This document shows positions 55,041 through 64,000 of a DNA stretch of 64,000 nucleotides, in pieces (within the stretch, counting starts at the first letter, position 1; each line of letters opens with the position of its first letter). The DNA is from Bin5 sp965220715 (GTDB taxonomy: Bacteria > Chloroflexota > Anaerolineae > Caldilineales > Caldilineaceae): contig OZ244843.1 in the NCBI GenBank assembly GCA_965220715.1, positions 806,001-870,000 on the forward strand, in the 5' to 3' direction. The notes beneath the pieces are model-generated. The model was given only the letters and a program-made list of their open reading frames with translations. It was not told the origin of the DNA and did not search any database. Both the position numbers and the translations under genes were made by a program.

Positions 55041-56144
55041 CTCCGCCCCTAAAACCTTGCACACCGCTTCCAGGAAGAAATAATCTCCCCACATCACGCT
55101 TTCATTTACCCCCAGTCCCCGCCGTTCGTGGTACATGCCCTGCTTGAGGATGCCTTCCCAGCCCTCGTCTTCGAAGGCGACGAAATCCGGCTCGGTCAGC
55201 GTATCCACGATCTGGAGGGCGTAGTCGTGATACTGCTTGCCCAGCGTCGGATCGCCGACCAGCTGCGATAGCTGGATCAGGCCGCTGGCGCTGATGGCCG
55301 CGGCCGAGCTTTCGTGCGGGTTCTGCGGGTCTTGCTCCGTCCAGTCGTTTTGCGGCACACCGTGGTCCGGCGTGTTTTCCATGTAGAACCAGGCGTTGTC
55401 CTGGCTCGTCTTGAGGAAGCGGGAATCCCCGGTCAGGCCGTACACCGTGCCGAAGCCGTAGAGCGACCAGCCAAGCCCGCGCGCCCACGAGGAGTCGTCG
55501 CGCCAGCCCTGATGGGTGGTCTGGCGCAGGAATTCGCCCGTCTCCAGGTCGAAGATGCCTTCGTGCGAGGTGCTGCCGTCGCCCCGCACCAGGTAGCGGC
55601 GAGTCGTCAGGCAGTGGCGGTAGGCCGTCTCCCACAGCTCTTCGTCATCGGTCTCCTGCGCCGCGTAAAAAATGATCGGCACGTTCATCATAATGTCGAT
55701 GAAGAGGCTCTCGTCGGAGACAAAGGAGCGCAGGTATTCGCCCTTATCCTTGAAGCGTTTGGCCAGAGTCTGACCGGCTTCGATGACGACCGCGTTCTTG
55801 TCCTCTTCCCCGGTCAGGTCGTACCAGCGTTTCCAGGTGGAGAAGAACAGGAAGCCGAGATCGTGGACGTTAAGGTCGGTCTTGCGGTGTTCCAGCAGGC
55901 GGGAGTAGTGCTCGGCCTTCTCGCGGAAATACTCGTCACCTGTGGCCTGGTAGACCAGCCAAAGCTGCCCGCCGAGGAAGCCTTCACACCAGTTCGTCCA
56001 CGCCTCGCCGCTGTGCATCCACTTCCCGTTCTGCGTGTACATCGGGAAATAGTCCGGGTGCGCCTCCACCAGGTTGCGCAGCTGCACGGCCGCGAAATCG
56101 ACCGTTCTTTCACATTTGGAGAGCAGATTATCAAGGTCAATCAT
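55038..56144 (-). CDS. GH88 unsaturated glucuronyl/galacturonyl hydrolase
   Basis: A 368-residue (alpha/alpha)6-barrel enzyme. It adds water to the 4,5-unsaturated uronic acid left by polysaccharide lyases and so frees the keto-uronate. Family marks: WCEGFLGGQLWL, NVHDLGFLFF with the first catalytic Asp, SLFIDIMMNVP with the second, and RGLGWSLYGFGTVY. No signal peptide, so it acts inside the cell after import of the oligosaccharide. It is the best clue that the surrounding isomerases and dehydrogenases act on uronates. ATG 56144. Confidence 0.93.
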   Translation of the reverse strand: MIDLDNLLSKCERTVDFAAVQLRNLVEAHPDYFPMYTQNGKWMHSGEAWTNWCEGFLGGQLWLVYQATGDEYFREKAEHYSRLLEHRKTDLNVHDLGFLFFSTWKRWYDLTGEEDKNAVVIEAGQTLAKRFKDKGEYLRSFVSDESLFIDIMMNVPIIFYAAQETDDEELWETAYRHCLTTRRYLVRGDGSTSHEGIFDLETGEFLRQTTHQGWRDDSSWARGLGWSLYGFGTVYGLTGDSRFLKTSQDNAWFYMENTPDHGVPQNDWTEQDPQNPHESSAAAISASGLIQLSQLVGDPTLGKQYHDYALQIVDTLTEPDFVAFEDEGWEGILKQGMYHERRGLGVNESVMWGDYFFLEAVCKVLGAE

Positions 56145-56267
56145 CGGGTTTGGGTCTCCCAGGTTCGTTTTCAGTAGCCGGTGTCCCGCGATCTGTGGTC
56201 AGCAACTTCGCCGGCCGCGGGCTCCATTGATTACATTTCAGCGGACAGTTCTTTCACAAACCGTCGC

Positions 56268-56552
56268 AACTACGCAGCCGCAACTGATTCGCAATCCTGA
56301 ACGAGGCGAGCGGAGCTGTTTACTCTCTCCGCACTCCTCTATACTCTCTCTTTGCATATGGGCGGTCGGGCCTTCGGCCCTCCCTTGTGCAGGGGCTGCG
56401 CCCCCGCAACGCCCCCCTCCAAAACCATCGCTCACCCACCGTTTCGCCGTATTCCCAGCGGTGCGGCTCAACCAGCGTGGCGGTTCCCAACCGCATACGC
56501 AATCAGATAGCCTGAATGGCGGCAAGGATGAAGGGCTGGGCAATACAGGATC
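56268..56552 (+). repeat. Dispersed structured repeat, copy 3
   Basis: Full copy: a 5' part with GGCGAGCGGAG, a run of CTCTCTC-type heptads, then ATATGGGCGG, hairpin A (GGGCC-TTC-GGCCC), hairpin B (GGGGC-TGC-GCCCC), CGCCC, and a tail containing AGCCTGAATGGCGGC. It fills the space between GH88 and the isomerase at 56562 and may reach into the isomerase stop region. Confidence 0.78.
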
Positions 56553-56561
56553 CTTTCAAAA

Positions 56562-57404
<843 letters not shown>

Positions 57405-57614
57405 ATTGCAATATCTCTCCGAATTAGGCCATCCATCTTGTCGATTCCTCAATCATAAGAATCTCAGTTCAGACAGAGCGGCCACTAAGAACTAGGATTC
57501 ATTGATATTTCGTTCAGGCCAGATGAATGTAACAGCAAAATGCTAGAATGCCATGAAACGTTGTGACAATTTTTCATAGCGAACTGTACGGCTCGGGCAG
57601 AATCATAGGCCGAT

Positions 57615-58025
57615 TCAACTGATTGCCAGCGACTCTGGCGACCACTTCGCCATAAACATCAGCATACGGTTCCTAAGCATGTCCTCGACGCCGTCATAGG
57701 GACGATATGGGTCGTCGTCGCCGAAGGACTTCTTGCCACAACTGTAGTTCTTCACATCCTTCGGGACATCTCGTTGAAGATGCCGTTCCACGGCCAATCG
57801 AAAGTGGTTCGGACGGCGTGGATCGTCGGGGTCTGGCACGAGGGAGGCGAAGACGACAGCGCGAGATGCCGCCAGGGGACGGCGCGCCCACCAGATGTGC
57901 GGGTGGCTGATGTGCGCGTGATGAATGGTCTTGTCCTGTACGCTTTCGGCGGATATCTCCCGTATGGGGAGCGCCACCTCGTTGAGCCTCAGGCAATCGT
58001 CAGGAATGTTGTGTGCCCCTTTCAC
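57615..58025 (-). CDS. N-terminal fragment of a DUF1156 adenine methylase
   Basis: 136 residues matching only the N-terminus of DUF1156 proteins: LPIREISAESVQDKTI then HISHPHIWWARRPLAASRAV. Full-length members are large (roughly 900 residues or more) DNA methylases found in phage-defence loci such as class 1 DISARM. The catalytic part is missing; the frame stops near the edge of the captured segment. GTG 58025 overlaps the helicase stop as GTGA, so translation was coupled. Probably non-functional. Confidence 0.8.
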   Translation of the reverse strand: MKGAHNIPDDCLRLNEVALPIREISAESVQDKTIHHAHISHPHIWWARRPLAASRAVVFASLVPDPDDPRRPNHFRLAVERHLQRDVPKDVKNYSCGKKSFGDDDPYRPYDGVEDMLRNRMLMFMAKWSPESLAIS

Positions 58026-59953
58026 CCTGCTACTCCTTCGAGATATTTCGACCCCAATATGGCGGGTGGGCGGGTGGGGCCAAGCTCATTGAGGAACCCC
58101 GATGCAACGGTAGTAGATTGGCTCGGATTCCTTCCCCAAATTTTCGCTCCTATACGATAGGCGACTTTTCGTTGCAACTGTGTCACGCTCGATAGGATAA
58201 GGATTCGCCTCGTCCTCGTTACGGCAACATAGAAGAGACGCCTCTGCTCCTCCAGCGACGAAGCCTGTTCCGCCGGCGTTCTGCCGGAGAGTTTCGGGAT
58301 GACACCTTCGATGCAGCCGACAACCACGACTAAGTCGGCGGTGAGTCCCTTGGATTTGTGGAGACTCATCACGCGGACGTAGTCCACGTCGGTCGGCAGT
58401 TCGGGCTGCGTGATCTGGGTGCGGAGCCTTTCGAGTAGTTCGCCCGCGGCAAACTCATCTCCCTCGATAATCGAAGCCAGCGAGTGAATGGATTCAGTCC
58501 AATTCTCATTTGGCGGAAAGACGGCATTCAAGAGCGCTTGGCCTTTGGAGGTTTCTAACTCTTCAATCCGACGCTGAAGTTCTTGAAATCGCGCTACAAG
58601 TTGCCCAGTGTATGGAATGGTCAGATCACCGGACGCGAGGCGTTCCAAGGTAGCCCATGGCGATTCGCCGATTGCCTCGCAATGCACACGAACGCGCGCC
58701 CAGGCAGTGCTCCGTAGGGACGGGCTTCCGAAACCGCACCAGCAGCGAAGCGCTACGCGGTCCTCCCGGTTCGCCAGCAGCGTAAGCAAGGTGAACGCCT
58801 CTCGAGCCTCGTCTTCATCGAGCGCTTCTTCGTGAAAGAAGCTGTGGGCGGAGACGCCGAAGCAATTCAGCGCGTCGCGGACTGCGTACCCAAACTGACG
58901 GCGCGGCGCCAGAACCAGAACGCGACCAGGTTCAACCTCTTTACTCTGGATGCGCTTCCTAATGATCTCGGCAACCCCCTGGGCCTCCGCCTCTATGGTC
59001 GGCCACTGGAGAACATGCACCTCGCCAGCGGGATTATTCGGTCTCGGTAAGAGAGCACGCGGCGTTCGCCCATGATTGTGGGCTATCAAAGCGCACGCTA
59101 GTTCGACGACGAGAGCTGGGCACCGCCGACACTCGATAAGTTCCTCGTCGTGAGTGCCACTATGCGACTTGTCGAATTCAGCGATCCCCTGGGGATAGGC
59201 ATGCTTGAACGAGTAGATCGATTGATCCTCGTCGCCAATCACGGCCAAATGTCCGGCCTCTGACAGGAGATCCAGGAGAACCTGTTCCGCCCGATTTAGG
59301 TCCTGGTACTCATCAACGAGGATGTGGTGGAACTCGCCGCGGTGTGGCGACGCAGGGTTCTCCCGCAAATACCGCAGGCACTCGGTGACGAGTTCCCCGA
59401 TGAGCATCGCCTTATGGAAGCGAAGCCACTTGGACAACTCGATTTGAAACGCTTTATCGATGGGAGCCTCGGCCCAGCCGGGGGTCTCAGACTGGAGACG
59501 CGCCCACGCCGCGTTGAAGGCTTGAAGACGGCGCTCCCGGTCGCGGACTGTCCCGAAGTCTGCTCCGTTCAGGTCTTTGATCAGGAACCGTTCCTCAAAG
59601 GCCAAGAGTGGCCGCGGGACTCGCCCAGTGGCTTCAAGAACTTGCTCTTGCCCCAACAGACCAAAGCAGAATGCGTGCAGCGTTCCAGCCCAAACAGCAT
59701 TCGTACCGCCTACTCCGAGGCCGCCCAATTCATTTTCAAGATCCTTGGCAGCTGTCCGCGTGAAGGTGCAGACCAATATTCGATTTGCCCTGGCGCCACC
59801 TTGCAGAAGGCGCGCAACCCGCCGCATAAGCGCGAAAGTTTTCCCAGTTCCGGGACCGGCTAAAACCCGTATCGGCGTGTGATGCAGCCCGGCAATGTTC
59901 CGAGCAGGGCCAGTTAGGCCATCGTCCCACCTGAATGTAGCGCCATGATTCAT
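58022..59953 (-). CDS. UvrD/Rep-family superfamily 1 helicase
   Basis: A 643-residue SF1A helicase. Motif I AGPGTGKT (residues 32-39), motif Ia/Ic CTFTRTAAKDL, motif II VDEYQDLN, motif III GDEDQSIY, motif V MSLHKSKGLTADLV and motif VI FYVAVTRTRR. All core motifs are intact and length is normal for a compact UvrD, so it may be active. ATG 59953 overlaps the stop of the upstream chimeric frame by 4 nt (ATGA). Being coupled to DUF1156 points to a defence operon rather than housekeeping repair. Confidence 0.93.
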   Translation of the reverse strand: MNHGATFRWDDGLTGPARNIAGLHHTPIRVLAGPGTGKTFALMRRVARLLQGGARANRILVCTFTRTAAKDLENELGGLGVGGTNAVWAGTLHAFCFGLLGQEQVLEATGRVPRPLLAFEERFLIKDLNGADFGTVRDRERRLQAFNAAWARLQSETPGWAEAPIDKAFQIELSKWLRFHKAMLIGELVTECLRYLRENPASPHRGEFHHILVDEYQDLNRAEQVLLDLLSEAGHLAVIGDEDQSIYSFKHAYPQGIAEFDKSHSGTHDEELIECRRCPALVVELACALIAHNHGRTPRALLPRPNNPAGEVHVLQWPTIEAEAQGVAEIIRKRIQSKEVEPGRVLVLAPRRQFGYAVRDALNCFGVSAHSFFHEEALDEDEAREAFTLLTLLANREDRVALRCWCGFGSPSLRSTAWARVRVHCEAIGESPWATLERLASGDLTIPYTGQLVARFQELQRRIEELETSKGQALLNAVFPPNENWTESIHSLASIIEGDEFAAGELLERLRTQITQPELPTDVDYVRVMSLHKSKGLTADLVVVVGCIEGVIPKLSGRTPAEQASSLEEQRRLFYVAVTRTRRILILSSVTQLQRKVAYRIGAKIWGRNPSQSTTVASGFLNELGPTRPPAILGSKYLEGVAG

Positions 59954-60315
59954 CCGTATCTTTCCCCGGCTTCCGCTGTCATCTCGACTTCGCTGTCGCG
60001 GTGCATGGGAAAGCCTCTCGACGTTGAGTCGGCCCCGGCTTCCACTGTGGCTATTGGGACCCGGACGATCAGTGCTTCGCTCAAAAGATCGGGGATGTTG
60101 GCAGAGAGGTTTAGCATTAGATTGAGTTCATTGAGTCGCTCGGCCTTGCGGGTCCCGAGTTCCCTGATACGGCTACGAAGTCGCTCTTGGTCTTCCGCGT
60201 TCTCGTCCTCGAAGAGGTCCGCCTGTTGCAAATCGTTGAGCGTCTGCAGCTGCGACTCCAGGTCGGGCGCAATCTCGTCGCCAAAAGCGCTGATAGTAAA
60301 GGATGCAGTTGTCAT
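59950..60315 (-). pseudogene. Chimeric frame: isomerase N-terminus fused to a defence-gene C-terminus
   Basis: 121 codons. The first ~28 (MTTASFTISAFGDEIAPDLE onward) copy the isomerase N-terminus, then at about 60233 the frame passes without interruption into LQQADLFEDENAEDQERLRS and a helical region ending AEAGERYG. The second part resembles the tail of a large protein, possibly the SNF2 helicase that often precedes DUF1156 genes. The stop overlaps the UvrD start. The fusion is in frame and keeps the isomerase promoter, so it may still drive the two downstream genes. Confidence 0.7.
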
Positions 60316-60397
60316 ATTGCTATATCTCTCTGAATAGGGCCATGCCATCCTGTCGATTCTTCAATCATAAGAATCGCAATTCAGACAGAGCGGCCAC
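60233..60397 (-). repeat. Direct repeat C, right copy
   Basis: 165 bp matching 57322-57484. It includes the isomerase start and upstream region. It adjoins A/T heptads (AAAAAACTGGAAACTAGAA) at 60398-60427 that run up to the stop of the Gfo/Idh gene. Confidence 0.85.
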
Positions 60398-60417
60398 AAA
60401 AAACTGGAAACTAGAAA

Positions 60418-61443
60418 CTAGAAACTGCTCTCATACACCGCCAGGATCGCAGCCAGGCTGCGCCTGCCTTCGGCGCCGTCAATGACCGGATCCTGGCCGC
60501 GGCGGATGCCGGCGATGAAATCCTTGAGGATGGCGATATGGCCGCTGGTCGAGATGCCGCGCGGGTCGCCGGCCATCCCCGGATCCACCTGCTCTGTAGC
60601 GACCGGCCATGGCTCGACCGTCGCCTTGGACTCGTCAGCCAATCCCCAACGCAGCACCGACTCCCCCTCGATCTGGATGCCGCCGTTGGTTCCGTAGACC
60701 TCCAGCCGGTGGGGGAATCCGGGTTCGGCAGTCAAGGTGGCGGTGATCGTCGCCAGCGCGCCGTTGGCAAAGCGCAGCACCGCGCCGGCCGTGTCTTCGA
60801 TCTCCACCGAACGATGCCGCGCATCGGCAAAAGCATGCACCGCTACCGGGTCGCCCAGGAACCAGAGCAGCAGATCGATAATGTGAATGCCCTGGTTCAT
60901 GAGCACGCCGCCGCCGTCCATCGCCCACGTGCCCCGCCATTCCGCCTGGGCATAGTAGGGCTCGTCGCGGAAATAGGGCATCGTCACCACGCCCAGTGTG
61001 ATCTCGCCCAGGTCGCCGCCGTGGATGGCGTCGTGGACGCGGCGGAAGAGCGGCTCGGCCCGCCGCTGCAGACAGACGCCCAGTTGCACGCCGTTCTCCC
61101 GACAGGCCGCGATCATGGCGTCGGCGTCGGCCAGCGAGAGCGCCATCGGCTTTTCCACCAGCACGTGCTTGCCGCTCGAAGCGGCCGCGATCGCCTGCTG
61201 CGCGTGCTGACCGCTCGGCGTGCAGATGCAGACCGCATCGACCGCCGGGTCCGCCAGCAGTTCGTCGTAGGAACTGGCCGGCACGCCGAAACGCTCGGAA
61301 ATCTCCTCGTATCGGGCCGGGTTGTAGTGGCCGACCCCCACCAGGCGCGCGCCCAGATCGGCGCATTCCTGGATCGCGTTCAGGTGGTACTCCGCCACCA
61401 TGCCCGCGCCGAGGATGGCAAAGCCAAGTTCGTTTTGTGTCAT
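60418..61443 (-). CDS. Gfo/Idh/MocA-family oxidoreductase
   Basis: A 341-residue NAD(P)-dependent sugar or inositol dehydrogenase. Rossmann motif ILGAGMVAEYHLNAI, then VLVEKPMAL with the conserved Lys and NQGIHIIDLLLW with the Asp-His pair that acts in hydride transfer. ATG 61443 overlaps the stop of the upstream isomerase gene as ATGA, so the two are coupled. The last few codons lie in heptad-type sequence (ends VYESSF). Probably oxidises the sugar made or used by the neighbouring isomerases. Confidence 0.94.
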   Translation of the reverse strand: MTQNELGFAILGAGMVAEYHLNAIQECADLGARLVGVGHYNPARYEEISERFGVPASSYDELLADPAVDAVCICTPSGQHAQQAIAAASSGKHVLVEKPMALSLADADAMIAACRENGVQLGVCLQRRAEPLFRRVHDAIHGGDLGEITLGVVTMPYFRDEPYYAQAEWRGTWAMDGGGVLMNQGIHIIDLLLWFLGDPVAVHAFADARHRSVEIEDTAGAVLRFANGALATITATLTAEPGFPHRLEVYGTNGGIQIEGESVLRWGLADESKATVEPWPVATEQVDPGMAGDPRGISTSGHIAILKDFIAGIRRGQDPVIDGAEGRRSLAAILAVYESSF

Positions 61444-62207
61444 TTTGTCTCGTCCCACATGCGGCGCAAAAAGTCTCCGGCGGGGCCTGCCTGGGCGGCA
61501 AGGTCATCCCAGCGGCACTCGATCGAGATGCGTCCGCTGTAGCCGCCTTTGTGCAGGCGGCGGAAAAACTCCTCATAGGGGTAACTGCCTTCGCCGGGCG
61601 CAACGCGATGCGTGTCCGCGACATGCACGTGCTCGATCCATGCGGCGCAGGTGGTGATGTTTTCCAGAGGTTCGTCGTCCTCCATCATATGGTAGAGATC
61701 GGCCAGCAGGCGCACGCGCAGATGAGCGGTCTCCCGCGCCAGTTGCATGCCTTCGACCACGCTGGTGATGATGTTCGAATCGCGCGAATTCAGCGGCTCG
61801 ATGACGATGGTCACGTCGTTGCGCACGGCTACGTTCCCGGCCAGCCGCAGGAAGCGCACCAGCTGCATGAAGGCCTCCTCCTTGGCAAATCCGTCGGGTA
61901 CATTGCGCGCGCCGCCGCTGCCGAAGACAATCTTCTCGCCGCCCAGCGCGGCCACGCGGCCGATGGCGGCCTCCAGGTAGCTCTCTACCCGCTCCCACTC
62001 CACTTTCGGCCCGGTCACAGGTACCTCAGAGGGCACGAAGACGTTGAAGACCGGTGTGGGCAGCGGCGCGCTGTCGAACGGCGCGCGGATGGCGTCGAAA
62101 TCCGGGTCCAGCGGGGACAGAGAGCGTACCGTCGGCTCGACGAAATCGAAGCCGGCCGCGTGCGCGATGCCCGCATCGGCAATGGGGAGACAGATTCCAA
62201 ATTGCAT
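61440..62207 (-). CDS. Sugar phosphate isomerase/epimerase family protein
   Basis: A 255-residue TIM barrel with complete metal ligands: Glu in TIVIEPLN, Asp in LLADLYHM, His in HVHVADTHR and Glu in ISIECRW. Closest in style to hydroxypyruvate isomerase/tagatose-3-epimerase-like proteins. First gene of the minus-strand operon, divergent from the binding-protein gene at 62444. The 62208-62443 spacer holds the operator candidate. Confidence 0.93.
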   Translation of the reverse strand: MQFGICLPIADAGIAHAAGFDFVEPTVRSLSPLDPDFDAIRAPFDSAPLPTPVFNVFVPSEVPVTGPKVEWERVESYLEAAIGRVAALGGEKIVFGSGGARNVPDGFAKEEAFMQLVRFLRLAGNVAVRNDVTIVIEPLNSRDSNIITSVVEGMQLARETAHLRVRLLADLYHMMEDDEPLENITTCAAWIEHVHVADTHRVAPGEGSYPYEEFFRRLHKGGYSGRISIECRWDDLAAQAGPAGDFLRRMWDETK

Positions 62208-62257
62208 GGGTGGTGTACTCCAGGGGTCGGCAAAAATCGGGATTTTCTTATTGTATG

Positions 62258-62280
62258 ATACAGTACGAATCGTATTGTAT
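62258..62280. promoter_or_regulatory. Operator palindrome in a divergent promoter region
   Basis: ATACAGTACGA-A-TCGTATTGTAT: 11-nt arms with one mismatch around a single base. On the plus strand it overlaps TATAAT (62278-62283). On the minus strand TTATAC, 16 nt and TATCAT lie across it. A dimeric repressor (GntR- or LacI-like) bound here would control both the isomerase-Gfo/Idh operon and the ABC transporter. No regulator gene is in the window. Confidence 0.6.
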
Positions 62281-62443
62281 AATAGTATTCTCTGAGGTGC
62301 TACATTTTAGGTGTTCATAGGCTTGGGTATCTCGTTCTTGTAACGGGCGGCCCGCCGCCATCACGAAGAACCTGAAGGGAGGAACTGAAAGGAACGCAAC
62401 CCATTTCTGTATTTTCGATGCACAACCTAAGGAGTGAAAACCG

Positions 62444-63796
62444 ATGAGAAGCAGATCAAGCAGGCGTGATTTTCTCAAAGTGTCTGGCAGCTTGGTAGCA
62501 GGAGCAGCCGTGGCGGGATGTGTGGCGCCGGTCGCCCCGACGGCAGGGGATATGGATGACTCCGGCCCTTCCTCAGAACGCGTCGCCCTGCGCTTCCTCA
62601 ACAAGTGGGGCTCCGGCGTGCGCCGTGAGTTGATGAACGGCTTTCTCGACACATGGGCCGACGAGCACCCGGATATCGGCATCATCTTTGAACCGGTTGC
62701 CGACTTCGACCGCCGCATGCCCATCCTCGTCGCCGCAGGTGAATGGGGCGACATCATGTTGTTCTTCGATCTGCAGTTGAGCGCGTTCCATGAAATTGCC
62801 GCCGACCTCACCCCCTACTTCGAGGCTAGTGGCACTCCCTTCCCCGGCGAGGAGGGCAGTGAACTGATCCGCATCCCCAATCATGTCGGTTTCGAGCCGG
62901 GCAAGGTCAAGGCCGTCCCCTTCCAGCTCAATATCGTCATGACGGGCATCAATAAGGACCTCTTCAAAGAGGCCGGCGTGCCCATGCCGTGGGAACACGA
63001 CCACAACGGCGACAAATGGTGGGACTGGCACGACTACCGCGAGGCCGCCTGCGCCATCAACGACCTCGGCGAAGACATCATCGGTTCCAATTTCAGTGTC
63101 GGCAATATCGAGCAGGATGGCCTGGTGAACTGGAGCGTCGCCAATGGCGGTCAACTGATCGATGTTGAGAACAAAAAAGGATCCTGGGACACGCCCGAGT
63201 TCATCGAAGGCCAGCAGTTCGCGGTCGACATGATCTGCCAGGATGGCTGCATGATGAACGTGGACGACTATCAGGGCCTGGGCCAGGCTCTGGGCACTTA
63301 CCCCTGGGCTGCCGGCGTGCAGGGCATCGCCTCGCGCGGCTCCGGCTACTGGGTAAGTCGCAGCGAGCACGACCTCACCCAGGTCGCCTGGGTCCGCTCG
63401 CCCAACACCGGCGAGAGCGCCGGCCTTGGCTCGATGCACTTCCACATCGTCACCACGCAGAGCCAGCACCCGGCCGAAGCCTTCGAGTTCATTACGTACC
63501 TCGCCAACTTCGAGAACCAGAAGAACATCGCGCTCGCCGGTACGGCCGAACCGATCAACGCCGGCGTGTGGCAAGACGCAGACTACCAGGCCACATGGGG
63601 CGGACCTGAAGCGGTCGAGGCCTATCTCGATGCCCTCGACAACTTCATCTTCACGCCGCAGCTCCCGGGCGTCCTCGAATGGTTCGGTGAGATCAAGATC
63701 CTCTGGGGCGAAGTGCTGCGCTGCGAGGTAAGCGTCGAAGAGCAGGTCGTCATCGTCGACCAGAAGACCGACGAAATCCTGGCGGCGAATTCCTGA
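62444..63796 (+). CDS. Sugar ABC transporter substrate-binding protein, Tat lipoprotein
   Basis: A 450-residue extracellular solute-binding protein of family 1. N-terminus SSRRDFLKVSG has the twin-arginine motif, followed by a short hydrophobic stretch and the lipobox AVAGC at residue ~26, so it is exported folded and lipid-anchored. The mature part is rich in Trp and acidic residues (HNGDKWWDWHDYREA), typical for sugar binding. AAGGAG lies about 13 nt before ATG 62444. First gene of a plus-strand operon; a permease start follows at 63942. Confidence 0.94.
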   Translation: MRSRSSRRDFLKVSGSLVAGAAVAGCVAPVAPTAGDMDDSGPSSERVALRFLNKWGSGVRRELMNGFLDTWADEHPDIGIIFEPVADFDRRMPILVAAGEWGDIMLFFDLQLSAFHEIAADLTPYFEASGTPFPGEEGSELIRIPNHVGFEPGKVKAVPFQLNIVMTGINKDLFKEAGVPMPWEHDHNGDKWWDWHDYREAACAINDLGEDIIGSNFSVGNIEQDGLVNWSVANGGQLIDVENKKGSWDTPEFIEGQQFAVDMICQDGCMMNVDDYQGLGQALGTYPWAAGVQGIASRGSGYWVSRSEHDLTQVAWVRSPNTGESAGLGSMHFHIVTTQSQHPAEAFEFITYLANFENQKNIALAGTAEPINAGVWQDADYQATWGGPEAVEAYLDALDNFIFTPQLPGVLEWFGEIKILWGEVLRCEVSVEEQVVIVDQKTDEILAANS

Positions 63797-63824
63797 TAGA
63801 AGCCAGCGCGCCTGAGCGCTCGCA

Positions 63825-63893
63825 AGGTGTGCAGACGACACCGTCAAATGCGTCCCTGCTCGGAAGGGGCGCGGGCCTGCCGTCTGTACACCT
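63825..63893 (+). terminator. Stem-loop between binding-protein and permease genes
   Basis: AGGTGTGCAGACG (63825-63837) pairs with CGTCTGTACACCT (63881-63893), 13 bp with one G-U, followed by GATTTTCC. The 43-nt loop is GC-rich. It probably limits read-through from the binding-protein gene, as the hairpin at 27888-27931 does in the other transporter. Confidence 0.5.
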
Positions 63894-63941
63894 GATTTTC
63901 CTCATTCGATAGTTCCGGCCCGCAAGCGAACGAGAAAGCCG

Positions 63942-64000
63942 ATGCAAACCCCCAAGACGATTGCGCTTCGCCCTGGCAACATTCGCTGGGCCAAGTTGAG
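63942..64000 (+). CDS. Start of a probable sugar ABC permease (partial)
   Basis: An open frame from ATG 63942 (MQTPKTIALRPGNIRWAKL) runs off the right edge. Only 19 codons are visible. The call rests on position after a family 1 binding protein, where a membrane permease is usual; the visible residues form a basic N-terminal tail that fits but does not prove it. Confidence 0.45.
   Translation, partial: MQTPKTIALRPGNIRWAKL

Noticed and set aside
62573..63847. 424-codon minus-strand open frame
   Set aside because: Antisense shadow of the solute-binding protein gene, which has a clear Tat signal and lipobox.

Overview
The window looks like chromosomal DNA of a high-GC, free-living or host-associated bacterium, most plausibly a member of the Chloroflexota (Caldilinea/Anaerolinea-like). 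This is an inference from gene content and style: two different type I glutamine synthetases side by side, RNase J, an FtsK translocase, Tat-exported lipoprotein solute-binding proteins, a formylglycine sulfatase and many TIM-barrel sugar isomerases. No rRNA, tRNA or CRISPR array was found, so the taxonomy cannot be tested from the window itself.

Layout. 1-1.2 kb: partial sulfatase. 1.8-3.0 kb: unknown protein with a HEPN-like tail. 3.3-10.9 kb: a tandemly repeated operon of MFS transporter plus GH32-like glycosidase behind a LolA-like protein. 11.0-12.9 kb: AAA ATPase/PIN pair. 13-22 kb: a conserved block of alpha/beta hydrolase, FtsK, RNase J and two glutamine synthetases. 22.5-24.7 kb: molybdopterin oxidoreductase. 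24.7-32.8 kb: an accessory segment with two unknown genes, a peptide/sugar-type ABC transporter (binding protein plus two permeases), an enolase-superfamily enzyme and transposase debris. This segment is bracketed by two copies of the 3' end of the molybdopterin gene. 33-36.8 kb: a defence/toxin-antitoxin island (DUF4365 pair, DUF433 with a truncated DUF5615 toxin, MNT/HEPN). 36.9-40.3 kb: glutamate-cysteine ligase (frameshifted), HAD phosphatase and PLP aminotransferase. 40.5-43.3 kb: YbaK-like deacylase and two tandem zinc dehydrogenases. 43.9-48 kb: a 1375-residue secreted LRR-protease-SH3 protein. 48-62.2 kb: minus-strand sugar/uronate catabolism genes (methyltransferase, four TIM-barrel isomerases around a 2-hydroxyacid dehydrogenase and an SDR, GH88 unsaturated uronyl hydrolase, Gfo/Idh dehydrogenase, a fifth isomerase). 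These are interrupted by one intact insertion sequence and by a fragment of a phage-defence-like operon (UvrD helicase plus DUF1156 methylase N-terminus). 62.4-64 kb: a divergent sugar ABC transporter starting with its binding protein.

How it works together. The catabolic genes suggest import of oligosaccharides, removal of sulfate and unsaturated uronyl groups, and isomerisation/oxidation of the released sugars. A 23-bp palindrome between the divergent 62.2-kb and 62.4-kb operons is a good candidate operator for that regulon.

The most unusual signals are structural. (1) Heptanucleotide repeats of consensus BTGRRRA lie in many intergenic spaces and also inside genes, where they add LTPHSS-type linkers; in the glutamate-cysteine ligase gene such an array coincides with a frameshift that loss of exactly one 7-nt unit would repair. 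(2) Three accessory segments, two of them carrying defence or toxin-antitoxin genes, are each bracketed by 150-250-bp direct repeats that are copies of the end of a neighbouring chromosomal gene. (3) A roughly 270-bp dispersed element occurs three times with hairpins that keep pairing while changing sequence.
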